Assembly: GCF_964019385.1 (NCBI RefSeq)
Contig: NC_088649.1
Span: 22,288,435-22,352,434, forward strand
Direction: 5' to 3'
Source of the DNA: Sycon ciliatum
Taxonomy: Eukaryota > Porifera > Calcarea > Leucosolenida > Sycettidae
Length of the DNA stretch: 64,000 bases
Shown here: positions 53,505-64,000 of the stretch, in pieces
Position numbering within the stretch: position 1 is the stretch's first letter
Layout: each line of letters begins with the position of its first letter
The notes under the pieces: generated by a model
What the model saw: the letters and a program-made list of their open reading frames with translations, nothing else
The model's database searches: none
What the model was told of the DNA's origin: nothing
Made by a program: the position numbers and the translations under genes

Positions 53505-54226
53505 AGATATCCTTAGCTAAAAAAACGCTAACGTAAACGCAAACCTTTCCGTACTTCGGATCGTTCAAACTGACTTTTCCCTTAGCACAAAGTACGTTAT
53601 AGTTGAGACGAAGTAGTCGTGACAACCATGGCGATATGAATTTTCGTGGAAACAGGTGCGGGAAATTCAAAATTTTGAACCAGGGATTAGTTTGCTGTCG
53701 TTCCGAAAGAATACCTTGGCGAGGTCTTTTACTCTGGAATAGCAAAAGCACGGCGAAAATGAGTTTTCGCTGTTCCCAGGTCCTTGGAAACCCTTTCCTA
53801 AACGCAGCACCGAAGACTGTAAGGGTTCTCCAGCTCCAGCACGTCTGGGAGAGGCCGATGAATTTCTTCCTCAGGAGTGCCGTGGAACTGGTCCTTTGTT
53901 TCCCAGATGGGATAGAGGGAGAAAGGCACGAAGCAGAGGACGCAGAAATTGTCAACTGAAAGGCAAAAGTCGCCAAAAAAGCTAAATGTCACAAGAGGAA
54001 GCAATCTCGACTCTCGATCTCATCTCGATCTGTACGACGTGCTTTTATCTCCCGCCAGTTACAAAACAATGCGAGTTTTTGCATTTTTTGCAGAATTTCT
54101 ATAACGAACGTCGGCCCGTTATTTTGAGCTCTGTAACGTTTTTCCGTTATCCGATAACGTCTTTTGTCACGGCTGGGAGTGAGTACCGTAAAAGTTAGCG
54201 TTATCGTACTTTTGCTAAGGATGTCT
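53505..54226. mobile_element. DNA transposon relic with AAT target duplication
   Basis: Absent from the paralogous stretch at 29030. Termini AGATATCCTTAGC and, inverted, AGACATCCTTAGC; AAT at 53502-53504 and 54227-54229. 722 bp. Frames inside (for example 53976-53500, minus) are short and not recognised. Confidence 0.7.
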
Positions 54227-54229
54227 AAT

Positions 54230-56063
54230 GCCTTAGGATACCGCACGTTTCTCAATGTGATTTTTACTGAATTCCTGAATTAATAAAATTAATACGTTAA
54301 ATTGTGGCATAATACGTTGCTGTGCGTTGATGTGATTCATTCAGCCTGCTTCTTTGTGTATTTGTTCTCTAACCTAAGATAATTATGATACACACACCCC
54401 ACATAGATTATAAAACACGCATGTACACTTCCTGTTCCAGTGCATGTTTTGCATGGTCATTGCAGACTCTTGTACAAACACGTTAGGGACACGCACATAC
54501 AACATTGCCGCCGCATAGCAAACTCTTTTGCGACCAACCTGTGCTCCCTACCGGAGAGCAGATGCGCATCTGTAATTCAGATGTTCAACAATGTCGCTAG
54601 AGGGTTACGCGTATGCGAGCACGAATACGTGGTCGTCTTCGGCACTTGGAGCAACTTCCTGTATGAGCCTGGGTCAGTTCATTCGATATAGCTCACAAGT
54701 CCTTTCTTTTTGATTTCGCATTAATACTTGACGGCAGTCGTGGAGATTTATTCAGAAAGATCATGATATGATAAGGGGGGGGGGGGGTGATGTCCAAAAC
54801 CCTCCTGATTATTTTTTCTCCTTTGGCAAACGGCGTAAAGATCATGAATGAGGAGGACAGTTATGTTCTTACTTCACTTAGTAATAGATGATGAGGAATT
54901 TACGGGATGTGCATGATTTGGTGACGTTCTCTGGGCTTATTTTAGACAGGCCTAGCCTAGCTGAATGCACCGAACTGGTTCGATTCTCTCTACAACACGC
55001 TCTAGACAAGATCCGAACTCCTGTTAGGATGCATCACCGTATCAATGCGGAGAAAGTACTAGCGAGAATCGTCTATGCACACTATTGACGTGCATTGAAT
55101 TCTTTCTCTTACTAGGGGTGGACTAGTTGCTAAAACTGAAATGCAATGAACTTATACTTGCCCGCGAAACAAATAGCTGTCACTGATTTTAACTGGTTTG
55201 AGGGAAAGAGACAAACGGGAAAAGTCTGAAGTTTCGTTTTCATTCACGAGTTGCTGACACTGCTACCTGTAATACCTATTCTCATAAATGGACATGTCGT
55301 ACCGGTATGTGGATTATGTATATACGGCTCTTACCATCCACCACCGGTCAAGGTCATGTATGGAACGTGCGGCAAAGGATAACGGTGGGTGAAAACGAAG
55401 TGCAGTACACTGTATAGTAATTTTAGAATATTATGTTTTTAGTGTGCCTCGTGAAGACCTAGATAGGTGTGTATGCTCAGGCACGACATAATTCTGATTA
55501 TGTTAGCCGAACGCTTGAACTCGCTCTGCAGCTACGGATCTAAAGCCCTGCCGGAGCATTAAGGCCACATGCAAAAGGACCTTAGTCGGACTCTCCAAGT
55601 GAATATATCATCTGGCCATAATAACAGACACCTGCAGTTTAGCCTCCACACGCATTTTTCAACCAGTGTAAGACATCACAATTACAGTAGCAGCAACACC
55701 TTGGAAACTTCGACATTCGCACCCTTGGTGCCCAGATTTACTGAGTGACTACCCTCATCAATCATTTATTTCTTGTGCCTCCATCTCTTCTTTTCCCATA
55801 TTTATCTACCTCCCTCTCTAGCTGCATTATTTGTGATGCTTGGAGAAAGACTCTATTGGGAAGCGCATCGCCAACAACATGAGCACATCGCCCTTGCTCC
55901 TCTTTGTTGAAGCATTCGTTCAGTTCCTTGAACAACATTTGAGGGCATAGGAATAATTTAAGGCACTCGGTTTCTACGCAGAGGTAGCATCCAGATCCTG
56001 CATGCTAAGTATGCAAAGAGATATACATGTTTTTTTATTGAAAATAACATTCTCCTTCAGTTA
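54230..56063 (+). repeat. Spacer module of copy 5
   Basis: Matches 29035-30843. Includes a G run near 54778 and the two small paralogous frames discussed for copy 3. Confidence 0.6.
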
Positions 56064-56670
56064 GCCCTTTCCCAAAGATGCTCGCCACTTTTTCGCAACT
56101 TTTTGTTTTTAGGAAGAAATCGCAACCTTCGCAACTTTCGCAACTTTCTTCATTTTCGCCCTACTATTTTGCAACTTTTCCGCAACCTTAGCGCAACTGG
56201 CGCCATGGCATGGGGTCAAACGGTCAAGTCAACGACTCACCGACTACATGTCGGACAAATGCAAACTCGTACTCGCTCATTTCTCGCCTGCCTTCTGACT
56301 GATGTCAGAGAAACAGTAGATCAACGGTAGTTGTGATAATGTGCACTGAGGTAATAGTTCCCTTTTCCTTGCACTGGAATGATGTACATGTAGGATACAT
56401 GCAACAGGCTACTGGCACTGTGTAAAGTGGTGGTTCACCGCAGGAGGGGGTGTAGATCTACGAATTTGCTGTCGATGCACCGTAAGTTCTGGTATTTCTA
56501 CTCCCTTTTGTGTAGTTTTTGCACTAGAACTCTCCAATTCTAGGTTTCGATATTAGCAACTTTGGAGCTTTTTCTGAAAATGTGGATGAGATTTCAGCAA
56601 CTAGCACTTGTTTTTGCACGGTTGCAAAAAGCATAAGTTGCGAAAAATTATGGCATCTTTGGGAAAGGGC
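56064..56670. mobile_element. TA-flanked MITE, copy in unit 5
   Basis: Ends GCCCTTTCCCAAAGATGC and its exact inverse over about 18 bp, bordered by TA at 56062-56063 and 56671-56672. Paralogue of 30844-31444. Confidence 0.75.
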
Positions 56671-57439
56671 TACGCGCAAAGCCACCTTCTCTTGTTTGCC
56701 CTTCCCTCTTTTGTCCCTAATCACCGCACTATCACTCTATATCATCGAGCGGCTAATGGGAGACTGGACAACAAGTCCTTAGTGCGGGTCATCGCCCAAT
56801 TACAGCTCATTACCACATTCCTATTGTAGTAGTATCTGCAACGAAACATGAATAATTCTGCTGCCGGAATATGGAATCACTGACTATATGGTTATATATC
56901 ACCACGCGCAACGCGATCCATCCTCTTTTTTAAGTTATCTCACTTTTACCCTTTTTGCTAGAGCAGGTATTATGAAATTGGCCAATCTGTCTTTATGCCG
57001 TGCCCTCACCTAAATTACTCTTTCGAAGTGTAATGTAATATGCCCGGAAATGTTCATGTGCTTCCAAATCATTTTATTATCCGGTTTCTAGCTTGCAAAT
57101 CTTCATATCTGTCTTTCTCTGTTGGCCTGGCTCTCTGCCTGTGGTTCTGTCAGTCGCTCTATATCTCAATCTCTCTCTGTGTCTCTAGCCGAGTTCCTCC
57201 AAGTCACTCCGAGTCTCTGTACCTCTTTTGCTCCTATTCATTTTTCTTGATCTACATCTATAAGACGAATGGAGGATCAGGAAGTAAAAGTGAAGCTACA
57301 ATGTCCACTAACACCACCAGAGTCCTTGGCTCTCCGCCCGAGTCTAATTCCTGTACATCACAAATACTTGCGAGTACTTCGCTCCTGCTCTTGTAGCAGT
57401 CGAGCACGCTCATATGGAGTAGTGCATTCCAGGTCCATT
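56671..57439 (-). repeat. Inverted duplicate of the 3960-4900 spacer
   Basis: Shares, inverted, the CTCGATGAT, TAGGGACAAAA and GGCAGAAAACCAGACC-type blocks with 3960-4900. This places it downstream of the minus-strand gene remnant that follows, as in copy 1. Confidence 0.5.
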
Positions 57440-57650
57440 AACCCTTGACGGTGCAGTAAAATTTACCTAGCATTGGACTCTCCGCACAGACCGACTTGCA
57501 GGCGTGTATTTCTGATCGCATAGCTTCTATCTTTAAGGCAGTACGCGCCTTGCCGGATATTATTCGAGTTGCAAATCTTTCTCATCGTACAAGCTTGCAA
57601 ATTTGTCCGCACGGCCCCGTGACACTGAGTAGAAGCTTCTACTCAAGTCG
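57440..57650 (-). pseudogene. Cysteine-patterned family protein, copy 6, remnant
   Basis: Short minus-strand homology to the first Cys group of the family (the region encoding the HACKSV and KFYC blocks in the intact gene), with stops and frame breaks. Only this fragment and the promoter remain. Confidence 0.6.
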
Positions 57651-57797
57651 ACTCGACCGATTGTCTTTCTCGTTGTTTGCATCTCGTTCCAGCAGCATGA
57701 TTTATTCCGATTTCGGTATAAAAGAAAAATAAAGTTTAATGTACTTTGAGCCAGAACGAAGAGGCAAAATTCAACTCCAGAGGATGGATGCTCGTTC

Positions 57798-57803
57798 TTT
57801 ATA
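57798..57803 (-). promoter_or_regulatory. TATA box of copy 6
   Basis: TATAAA (minus) within a TGGTATAAAGAACGAGCATC block, upstream of the remnant at 57440-57650. Confidence 0.55.
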
Positions 57804-58284
57804 CCAACATATTGGGCGCCGCTGACAAAGCCAAAGAGAAATGGCCAATTGTCCTATGTGTTCGCCACTACATCTTCCACGCACACTGAGCGTAGTTTAG
57901 CTGCATGCTGTGACATGTGTTCTCTGGTCGGGAGCACAGATCGGGAGCAAGGAGCTTGGCACGCAGCGACAACGTAGGATGTGCGTGCTCGAGCGTGTTT
58001 GTACAAGAGTATGTAAATACCATGAAAGTACATGCACTGGAGCAGGAAGACTACTTAACTGTATTTTAATCTATGCTCGAACGTGCGGGTTTTCGTAACA
58101 CATACATGCACACAAAGACGCAGACATAAAGAAACACATTCGCGCACGGCAGCGTAAGACACCACACGTAAACGAAATTAAAATTAAGATTGGAGTCGGT
58201 AAGTAATTGAAAGACACGTGAGAAAATGAGGCACTCCTTTCAATCGCGTTCGCAATTCTTCTTCCCAAATTTCCATTGTGAACA
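57804..58284. other. No gene seen
   Basis: Upstream region of the copy 6 remnant; no motif of note. Confidence 0.4.
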
Positions 58285-58985
58285 ATGACATTGAGAAACG
58301 TGCAGTATCCTAAGGAATCGCGAAGGAGACGTCGTTCATATCTGCTTTGTAAGACCCGGCACCCTCCTGAGTGGGAAACCCCGAAGCAGATTCTTAATCG
58401 TACTTGTGACTGGTCATCCCTGAAGTGGCGTCGTCAGATTCTGTCCTTGCTGTATTTTCATCATGTCTTTTACCAGTTTCCGTCTTTGCTAATTCGTTTC
58501 AAATTCAATGTATCCCTTAGTTGTCGTCACCCGTCCTCTATAGTTTTACCTCGTTCTGGCGCCCATTTCTATAAATCCCCTCTCTTCAGTTTATCTGTGG
58601 AATGGAACAAACTTCCAGAACACATCCGCTGCGTTCAGTCCTCTGTCAATTTTCGCATTGCTCTAAAGGCTCATTACTCTCAGCATAGATATTCTCTGAC
58701 TGGAATTCCGAACTTTTCCGTTTGAGAATTTTTTTCCTTGAAATTAATCCTTGCTGGGTTTTTTCATCTAAATGTCCCGTTATTATCTGCAGAGGTGATT
58801 TCTTCCCTCGTCGATTTCTTTCCTGCTTTTATACCTCGATATTTAGGTACTTGTTTCCCTTCTTCCCATACTTCATCTTCCACTCTCCTCTCCCCATTTC
58901 CCCATTTTTCTTGCGATATTGATGTGGGAGACTTCCGTGATAAGCATCCATTTGCTTTTGGAGAATCCTTTTAAATAAATACAAT
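58285..58985 (+). pseudogene. LINE 3' end fragment
   Basis: The frame at 58285-58725 resembles the C-terminal part of CR1/L2-like LINE proteins (LNRTCDWSSLKWRRQILSLL, later LSVEWNKLPEHIR). It is followed by an AAATAAATACAATACAATAC tail. The catalytic core is missing. Confidence 0.7.
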
Positions 58986-59239
58986 ACAATACAAAAACGT
59001 GCTGAAGGTGATTCCAGTGATCCCAGTATTGCAGTACGTCGTGCACACGGGCAGAGGGTCAGCAATCTGGACTGACGAAACCCTTTTTGTCACGCTCCCA
59101 TCATAATTTTCTGCTGAGCGGAAGGGAATATACAGCAAATGAATGCTAGATATTACAGATTGTTATTTTCCCACAAAGTCGGGTCGTCACCATTAACAAA
59201 GAGCCGCTTGCGTCTGCGATTGTCACACGCACTGCAATA

Positions 59240-60130
59240 CGTGTTCCGCTGGGCTTGACGATGATGCCAGTTTCTCATCACATCACTTGACGGAATGCAA
59301 TAAATGATTCATTAGAACATCCTCTGCTAGTCAGTAATCAATTCCCTACTTATTGCACACATGTACATGTTTACGGGAAGAAGGCATAGCGTGTGCTGCA
59401 TGTTTCCTAAGGCGGCTATAATCTAAAGTGCAATGCCAATGTAAACACGCTTTGCTGTAATGGTGTATTGACATACTGGCGTGGTTTTAATGCATTGCTC
59501 GTGCCCAATGGAAAAAATAAGTGGAAACAATCATGCGTGATATGAAATGGGACGATGTTACGTATTCAAGGTAGCCATTTTTAAACTATAATATGAAAAA
59601 AAGAAAAACCGAAGATCATTAGCCAGGAACAGCACCGGACAAAACAGAATGATACCCATACAAGTAAATTAAAGACTATCAAAACCGTGTAAATGTACTA
59701 TTACACCACAATACGACAACACTATACTTATTATAGTACGAACCAAAAAGCGTACAACATAACAACGAAGTACTAAAACAGTGTCAGCGGTTATTATAAA
59801 TCCTTCTCTTTCAGATGCATGTTGTCTAAAGATGACATTTTGAAGTGCTATTACACGTGGTCGCAAAAAGCCAGTTCGCAGCGGGCATTTCCGTCCGCTG
59901 TCATTAGGGACAGGTTCCATCCTGCTCCAGAACTTCTCACAACACAAACCGGCTCTTGCTCGCTTCCAGCTGTTTATAGTTCACAAGTATCTGAGGTCTG
60001 CTGACTGGCATTAGACCTCTACAGATCTGTAAAATCGTGGATCGGCCCAACGGACTTCTCATGGCGACTTGCCCACCTTTGAAGTATCCCTTCTCAGTTA
60101 AAGCTGATTTTATATAGCCGACTTTTCCGT
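59240..60130 (-). repeat. Inverted copy of the 3' flank module
   Basis: Reverse complement homology to 1490-2500 and to the 3' flanks of the family genes. No gene copy adjoins it. Confidence 0.6.
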
Positions 60131-60642
60131 CCTACCAGGCTTTCACCTATACCTTTGCACACGAATGTGGCACTTACTCCCAAGCGTCCTTGTTCATTTA
60201 TATTATATGCCAGGATAACATCAGGCGTCTACTGTAATGAACTGGATCCAGTAATTAGCATTCGAGTATGTCAGTGCCGGAACGTTTATAACTTTGTTTG
60301 CATAATTCATTGTTTTCTGGAACTACTTCACGTGGTTTATGGTGCAATAGTACATGTACTTCACACTGGGATGCCGTTCAGAATGTAGAGCACATCTGAT
60401 TCTCCGCACGTAACGATACTCTTTGAGAAATGTATCGCGAATCTCCCGTTGTGTAGGAATAACCTCCTGATGTACATCCGCCATTTTACTTACAAAGGAA
60501 GGTAGGAACACCACAAAATCCGATTGTAGAAAAGAAAAGAAAGGGAAAGTCACACAAGTTCTCATTCAGACGGAAGGCCTTCCCACAGCATGGCTACGCA
60601 AACATGCACATACGAACACAGACACGCACAAGCATACACGCA

Positions 60643-60674
<32 letters not shown>

Positions 60675-61015
60675 ATCACACACATGCACAAAAATGCCCG
60701 CGCCAACACCCACTCCTCTACCGTAAAAGCTGCAATTAACAATAATGTGGCGCAATTCCGGACACATTCGTGTGAAAACGACATGTTCATTTGAATTAAT
60801 CATCTCTCAAAAGGTAATTCCTGTGGCGGTCCACGACACATGTAAAACGTGAGAGTGAAGAAGACACGCTTTTTGCATGAGAAGACACAAGTGCATTACT
60901 ACAGCTTTAACACTTTCACGGGGCACCAGCAGCGGACTCACCGAATCCTTCAATGCTACTCGCTCTTCTTATGAACTCTGATGTGTCGCAGAGATTGCAC
61001 TGGCACTTTGTTCCA
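60131..61015. other. No gene; (CA)n microsatellite
   Basis: Contains a (CA)n run at about 60646-60672 and no recognised coding sequence. The right end is the upstream region of copy 7. Confidence 0.45.
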
Positions 61016-61021
61016 TATAAA
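61016..61021 (+). promoter_or_regulatory. TATA box of copy 7
   Basis: TATAAA followed by GGCC, 82 nt before the ATG at 61103. Confidence 0.6.
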
Positions 61022-61102
61022 GGCCAATGCGGATTTGTTTGAACATGTTCATTAAACATCGGAATGGCGGTGTAATCATCATTAAGACCAACAGACAAGA
61101 CG

Positions 61103-62131
61103 ATGCTTAGGTTGATCCCTTTATACGTGTTGATCATGTCCAGCATAGATGAACATGTGCAATGCGGCAGCCACGACACCAACAGAAGTGTTGCTTTCTC
61201 GTTGCAGCAGCAGTCAAATGATTTGACAAGGCGCCTGTGTTGCGTTTCACGGCCATCATCCGCCCACCCTCCTGCAAACAAGACTTGCTCCATCATGCAG
61301 GTGGGCGAAAGCATTCTGGTTCTCCTTGGCGCAGTACTGCGCAGAGAGATGAAGAGCTGCAGGCACAATGTGGACTCAAGGCGGCCTTGGAAGGAGAATG
61401 TTGCATGTGCTCTTCTTATGTGGACCATCTATCGCCTGGAAGAGTTCAAGAGTAGTTCTCTAAGCATTGCAGAGCGGCACGCTGTCAGTCGTCTGCTGAA
61501 ATCAAGCCAGAGTCCAAGCGCAACCGTCCACCACTCCCGCAACATTATAGAAACGTGCAATTTGAAGCAAGAGTCCTCTCACCTCTACTGCAGAAACGCC
61601 ACAGGTACCAATGCATGCAAGTTGCTAAATTTGTCGAAAACGCTATTGTTCTTACTGACGCACCCGCGAAGACCGAATCGAACTTCTTTGGACCAGACTA
61701 CCTTTGGATGCTGGGAGCCAGAACTGGAAAAGGCGCGTCTTCTTCTTGCAAAACCTGGGAAATGGGATATCGATGACAAATGTATTGATGCTCTACAGTC
61801 TATCAGCGCGAACGTATTCAAGCTCTTCATTCCCCGCATGTTGGAACACGCACGAGTATTTCTGTCAAAAGTTGTTAGCAGAGGCAAGAGAAGGCGACGT
61901 ACCCTGTTGTCATGTTTGCACGCTAAGCTTCTTACGCTTATGGCAGGGCCAAATGTTTTACAACGCCACGTATACCCATTGTTCAAGAAAATGAAAGACT
62001 TCGTCCAGCGCAGGAACCAAGTGACCAAGTCCAACAAAGTGTTGGCTTCATGTCGAAGTCTTCGCGGACCAAAGTCACAAACAAGTACGGTCTACTGTGC
62101 TGAAGCTATTAGCACTAGTCATTGTGAATGA
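61103..62131 (+). CDS. Cysteine-patterned secreted family protein, copy 7, divergent; frameshift near the C-terminus
   Basis: 342 codons starting with a short signal peptide (MLRLIPLYVLIMSS). It shares with the intact copy the GCWEPELE, PGKWDIDDKCIDAL, RHVYPLFKKMKDF and ASCRSLRGPK blocks and most Cys. It is closer to copy 1 (4807-5952) than to copies 2-5. After the SLRGPK block the frame ends early. A hydrophobic tail like that of other copies is encoded in a shifted frame from about 62098 to 62237. So it is either a recent pseudogene or a secreted form without the tail. Function unknown. Confidence 0.65.
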   Translation: MLRLIPLYVLIMSSIDEHVQCGSHDTNRSVAFSLQQQSNDLTRRLCCVSRPSSAHPPANKTCSIMQVGESILVLLGAVLRREMKSCRHNVDSRRPWKENVACALLMWTIYRLEEFKSSSLSIAERHAVSRLLKSSQSPSATVHHSRNIIETCNLKQESSHLYCRNATGTNACKLLNLSKTLLFLLTHPRRPNRTSLDQTTFGCWEPELEKARLLLAKPGKWDIDDKCIDALQSISANVFKLFIPRMLEHARVFLSKVVSRGKRRRRTLLSCLHAKLLTLMAGPNVLQRHVYPLFKKMKDFVQRRNQVTKSNKVLASCRSLRGPKSQTSTVYCAEAISTSHCE

Positions 62132-63198
62132 TGTGTTGAGTACAAAGACTACCTCGCCACGGTTACCGTTTATCGCTGCTTCCCTGCTGGCAACAGTTCT
62201 CCCGTCCAAAGTCGATTTGATCCTTCGCCACGGATGAGCCTCTTTTCCTGATGTAACCCCATGACTAAAACAATCACTATGACGCAAATTTGTTCGCTCC
62301 TGAACACATTTCTTGTACCGTGCGCTGCGAGGAGCCTTGTATGGAATTGTCGAAATGTGTATGCTCGGATGTGTATGTAGTGGAGGGAGGGGGGGGGGGG
62401 CGGGAGAGGCGTGTACATGTGTAATATTTGCAAGTGCAAGTGGGTGTGTAGTTTTCGTGTGTGTATTATTGCCTTCCAAAGTGTAAATGTGCATAAGCAA
62501 GAGGTATAGACGCAACCATCAAAGGCTGCGTATATAGTCGCTCAACCACTTCCCAATTTAATTGTTTTAATTATGACACGGATTGTCTATCTTTAGGAGA
62601 GTTTTACTTGCACAATCATCTGTTTGTCCCTCTCATCCCTCTTTCGTTTCTTACCTTCTGTTTTTATGTTGCAGCACTTCGTCGTGTAGCCTTTACTCTT
62701 TCACTTCTCTTTATTTTCGCAATTGGGTCAATCCACAGTCTACAAAAATACACATTTTGTCATATTTCTGCTCTCCTTTTGCCATTTCTCACAAACAACC
62801 ACTCTCTGGAAAGCTATTGATGGCAGCTATGCACTCGTAGAAACTACAACACTGAGCGTCATTCGTGTGTGCAGCTCCGTGATGGAGAATACTTTTTCAA
62901 ACTCAAACAAATTTGCGCACCGCGATCTATCACGAGCGGCTTACCGATTTGGAAAATCGCGGCTCATAGAAACCAGACGAAGTACTGGTGAAAATGCCTA
63001 TAATCCGAAGGATTTCCAGCCCCAAAACGCATAGGTGAGCGAGAAGATATCAGAGTTATTCTCAGCATGATGGCAGTTCACAGGCTTGCTTTGCAGCCCC
63101 TACTCTCCCTGCTGTTTTGCTATTGTATACTCTGTTGTCTTCTGCCCTTCAGAAGAGTACGTTGTGAACCTATTAAAAAATAAATAAAAGAAAAATGT
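62132..63198 (+). other. No gene; G run and a LINE-like tail
   Basis: Shows the hydrophobic out-of-frame tail of copy 7, a G run at 62385-62400, and at about 63120-63195 a TTCAGAAGAGTACG stretch ending in AAAAAATAAATAAAAG that resembles a LINE tail. A short frame near 62723-63034 is not recognised. Confidence 0.4.
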
Positions 63199-64000
63199 TT
63201 AATTGCGCATTTTTGATCCCACACTAGTTTCAAGCTTCGTCGTCATTATTATATTAATATTTATTCTTCTTTTACTAGGGAATTTCCAACAGGCGTCAGC
63301 GCCTTTTAACAGGGAGCCGTAGGTGTAATTTGATGGATGACCGAAATTCATCTGGTGAACTGGACATTCGGCAAGCCGATGGAAGTGTATTCCACCTGGC
63401 AGCGCCCAAATAAGAACTTGCACTAAAGCCATATTGGGTGTTAGCGGGGGGGGGGGCAGAACGAGAGCAGCAGAGACTTGGCAACGGGTGGTGGCTGCAG
63501 TGTGAGAACCATGGGCGCGCAAGGTAAGGCGGTCTCGCAGAAGAGGACTTGCAAGTCCATCCAGGCAGTGGTAAACAAATACATAGGTTTTGAAGTTGAG
63601 GCGTTTCTCAAGGACGTACAAGTTAGTATGACTGTATGGAAGAGTGGTAGGAGTCATTATATCCAACGAAAATATTCTCATTAATGCTACGGGGCTAGCA
63701 GTAAGAAGCTTGTAATATAGAGTTTGTGATAAGCAATGAATACATGCAGTGCTGCCAAACTCAAATGTGGACTGATTGATCGATAAATAGAAGAGTCGTT
63801 TGCAAAAATTGCTCCGAACTTCCTATTGACATTTGCACATACTGCCTCCAATTAGGTTGAGAAAGACAGATGTTCGTCAACCAGCATTCCGAAATATCAA
63901 GCGTGAGCAGATGGGACTATGGAAGTGCCCCGCAGCTGACTGCGGTGCCAGGTGGCAACTTCGTGCCTGGTCGCCGGAGCCGGACAAACTGAGTCTTGGA
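63199..64000 (-). pseudogene. LINE 3' part, runs off the window
   Basis: Minus strand. Near 63900-63830 the sequence fits the thumb region of a LINE reverse transcriptase. 63681-63250 carries the C-terminal pattern (RLNFKTYVFVYHCLDGLASPLL), frame-broken further down. The tail near 63240-63275 (TTACTAGGGAATTTCCAACA inverted) is related to the LINE tails at 3090 and 35230. Confidence 0.65.

Noticed and set aside
1..64000. CRISPR arrays, bacterial operons, rRNA genes
   Set aside because: No spaced direct-repeat array, ribosome-binding sites or rRNA sequence seen; the window is eukaryotic.

Overview
The window looks like nuclear DNA of a multicellular animal, most likely an aquatic invertebrate. 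The evidence is spliced genes, TATA-box promoters, CR1/L2-like and other non-LTR retrotransposon debris, a chromodomain Ty3/gypsy element, foldback MITEs, a Polinton/Maverick-like insertion and a hammerhead-ribozyme retroelement. I cannot place the species. There are no operons, rRNA genes or CRISPR arrays.

The backbone is an array of old segmental duplications of a 4-6 kb unit: spacer module, 5' flank, TATA promoter, single-exon gene, 3' flank. The gene encodes a secreted or membrane-anchored, cysteine-patterned protein of about 380-400 residues that I do not recognise. Copies in order: 5952-4807 (minus, one internal stop), 8805-10255 (plus, decayed), 13674-14861 (plus, open, tail replaced by a transposon), 47570-42930 (minus, dead, carrying two large insertions), 51438-52631 (plus, intact), 57650-57440 (minus, remnant) and 61103-62131 (plus, divergent, frameshift near the end).

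Transposons have landed on this backbone. (1) At 14853-28167 a 13.3-kb element with a 6-bp target duplication and AG...CT ends sits in the last codons of the second plus-strand copy. It is almost entirely a palindrome, with 5.94- and 5.93-kb arms around a 1.45-kb loop. It carries virus-like cargo: a repeat-plus-RING protein, a spliced zinc-finger protein, a zinc-ribbon (TFIIB-like) fragment and an unknown protein. I saw no polymerase, integrase or capsid gene. (2) At 32751-41455 is a chromodomain Ty3/gypsy element with near-identical LTRs, an initiator-Met primer site and a clear -1 frameshift signal. Its integrase is split by 3.6 kb of nested foldback elements. (3) At 42191-42917, inside the minus-strand gene copy, a pair of 249-bp direct repeats each carries a hammerhead ribozyme motif; one is intact. 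(4) At 43040-46624 a 5'-truncated LINE is itself split by a 1.86-kb foldback element. (5) Several LINE 3' fragments and TA-flanked MITEs are scattered through the spacers.

The intact gene at 51438, the open copy at 13674 and the genes inside the palindromic element are the best candidates for functional coding sequence. Most of the rest is repeat and decay.
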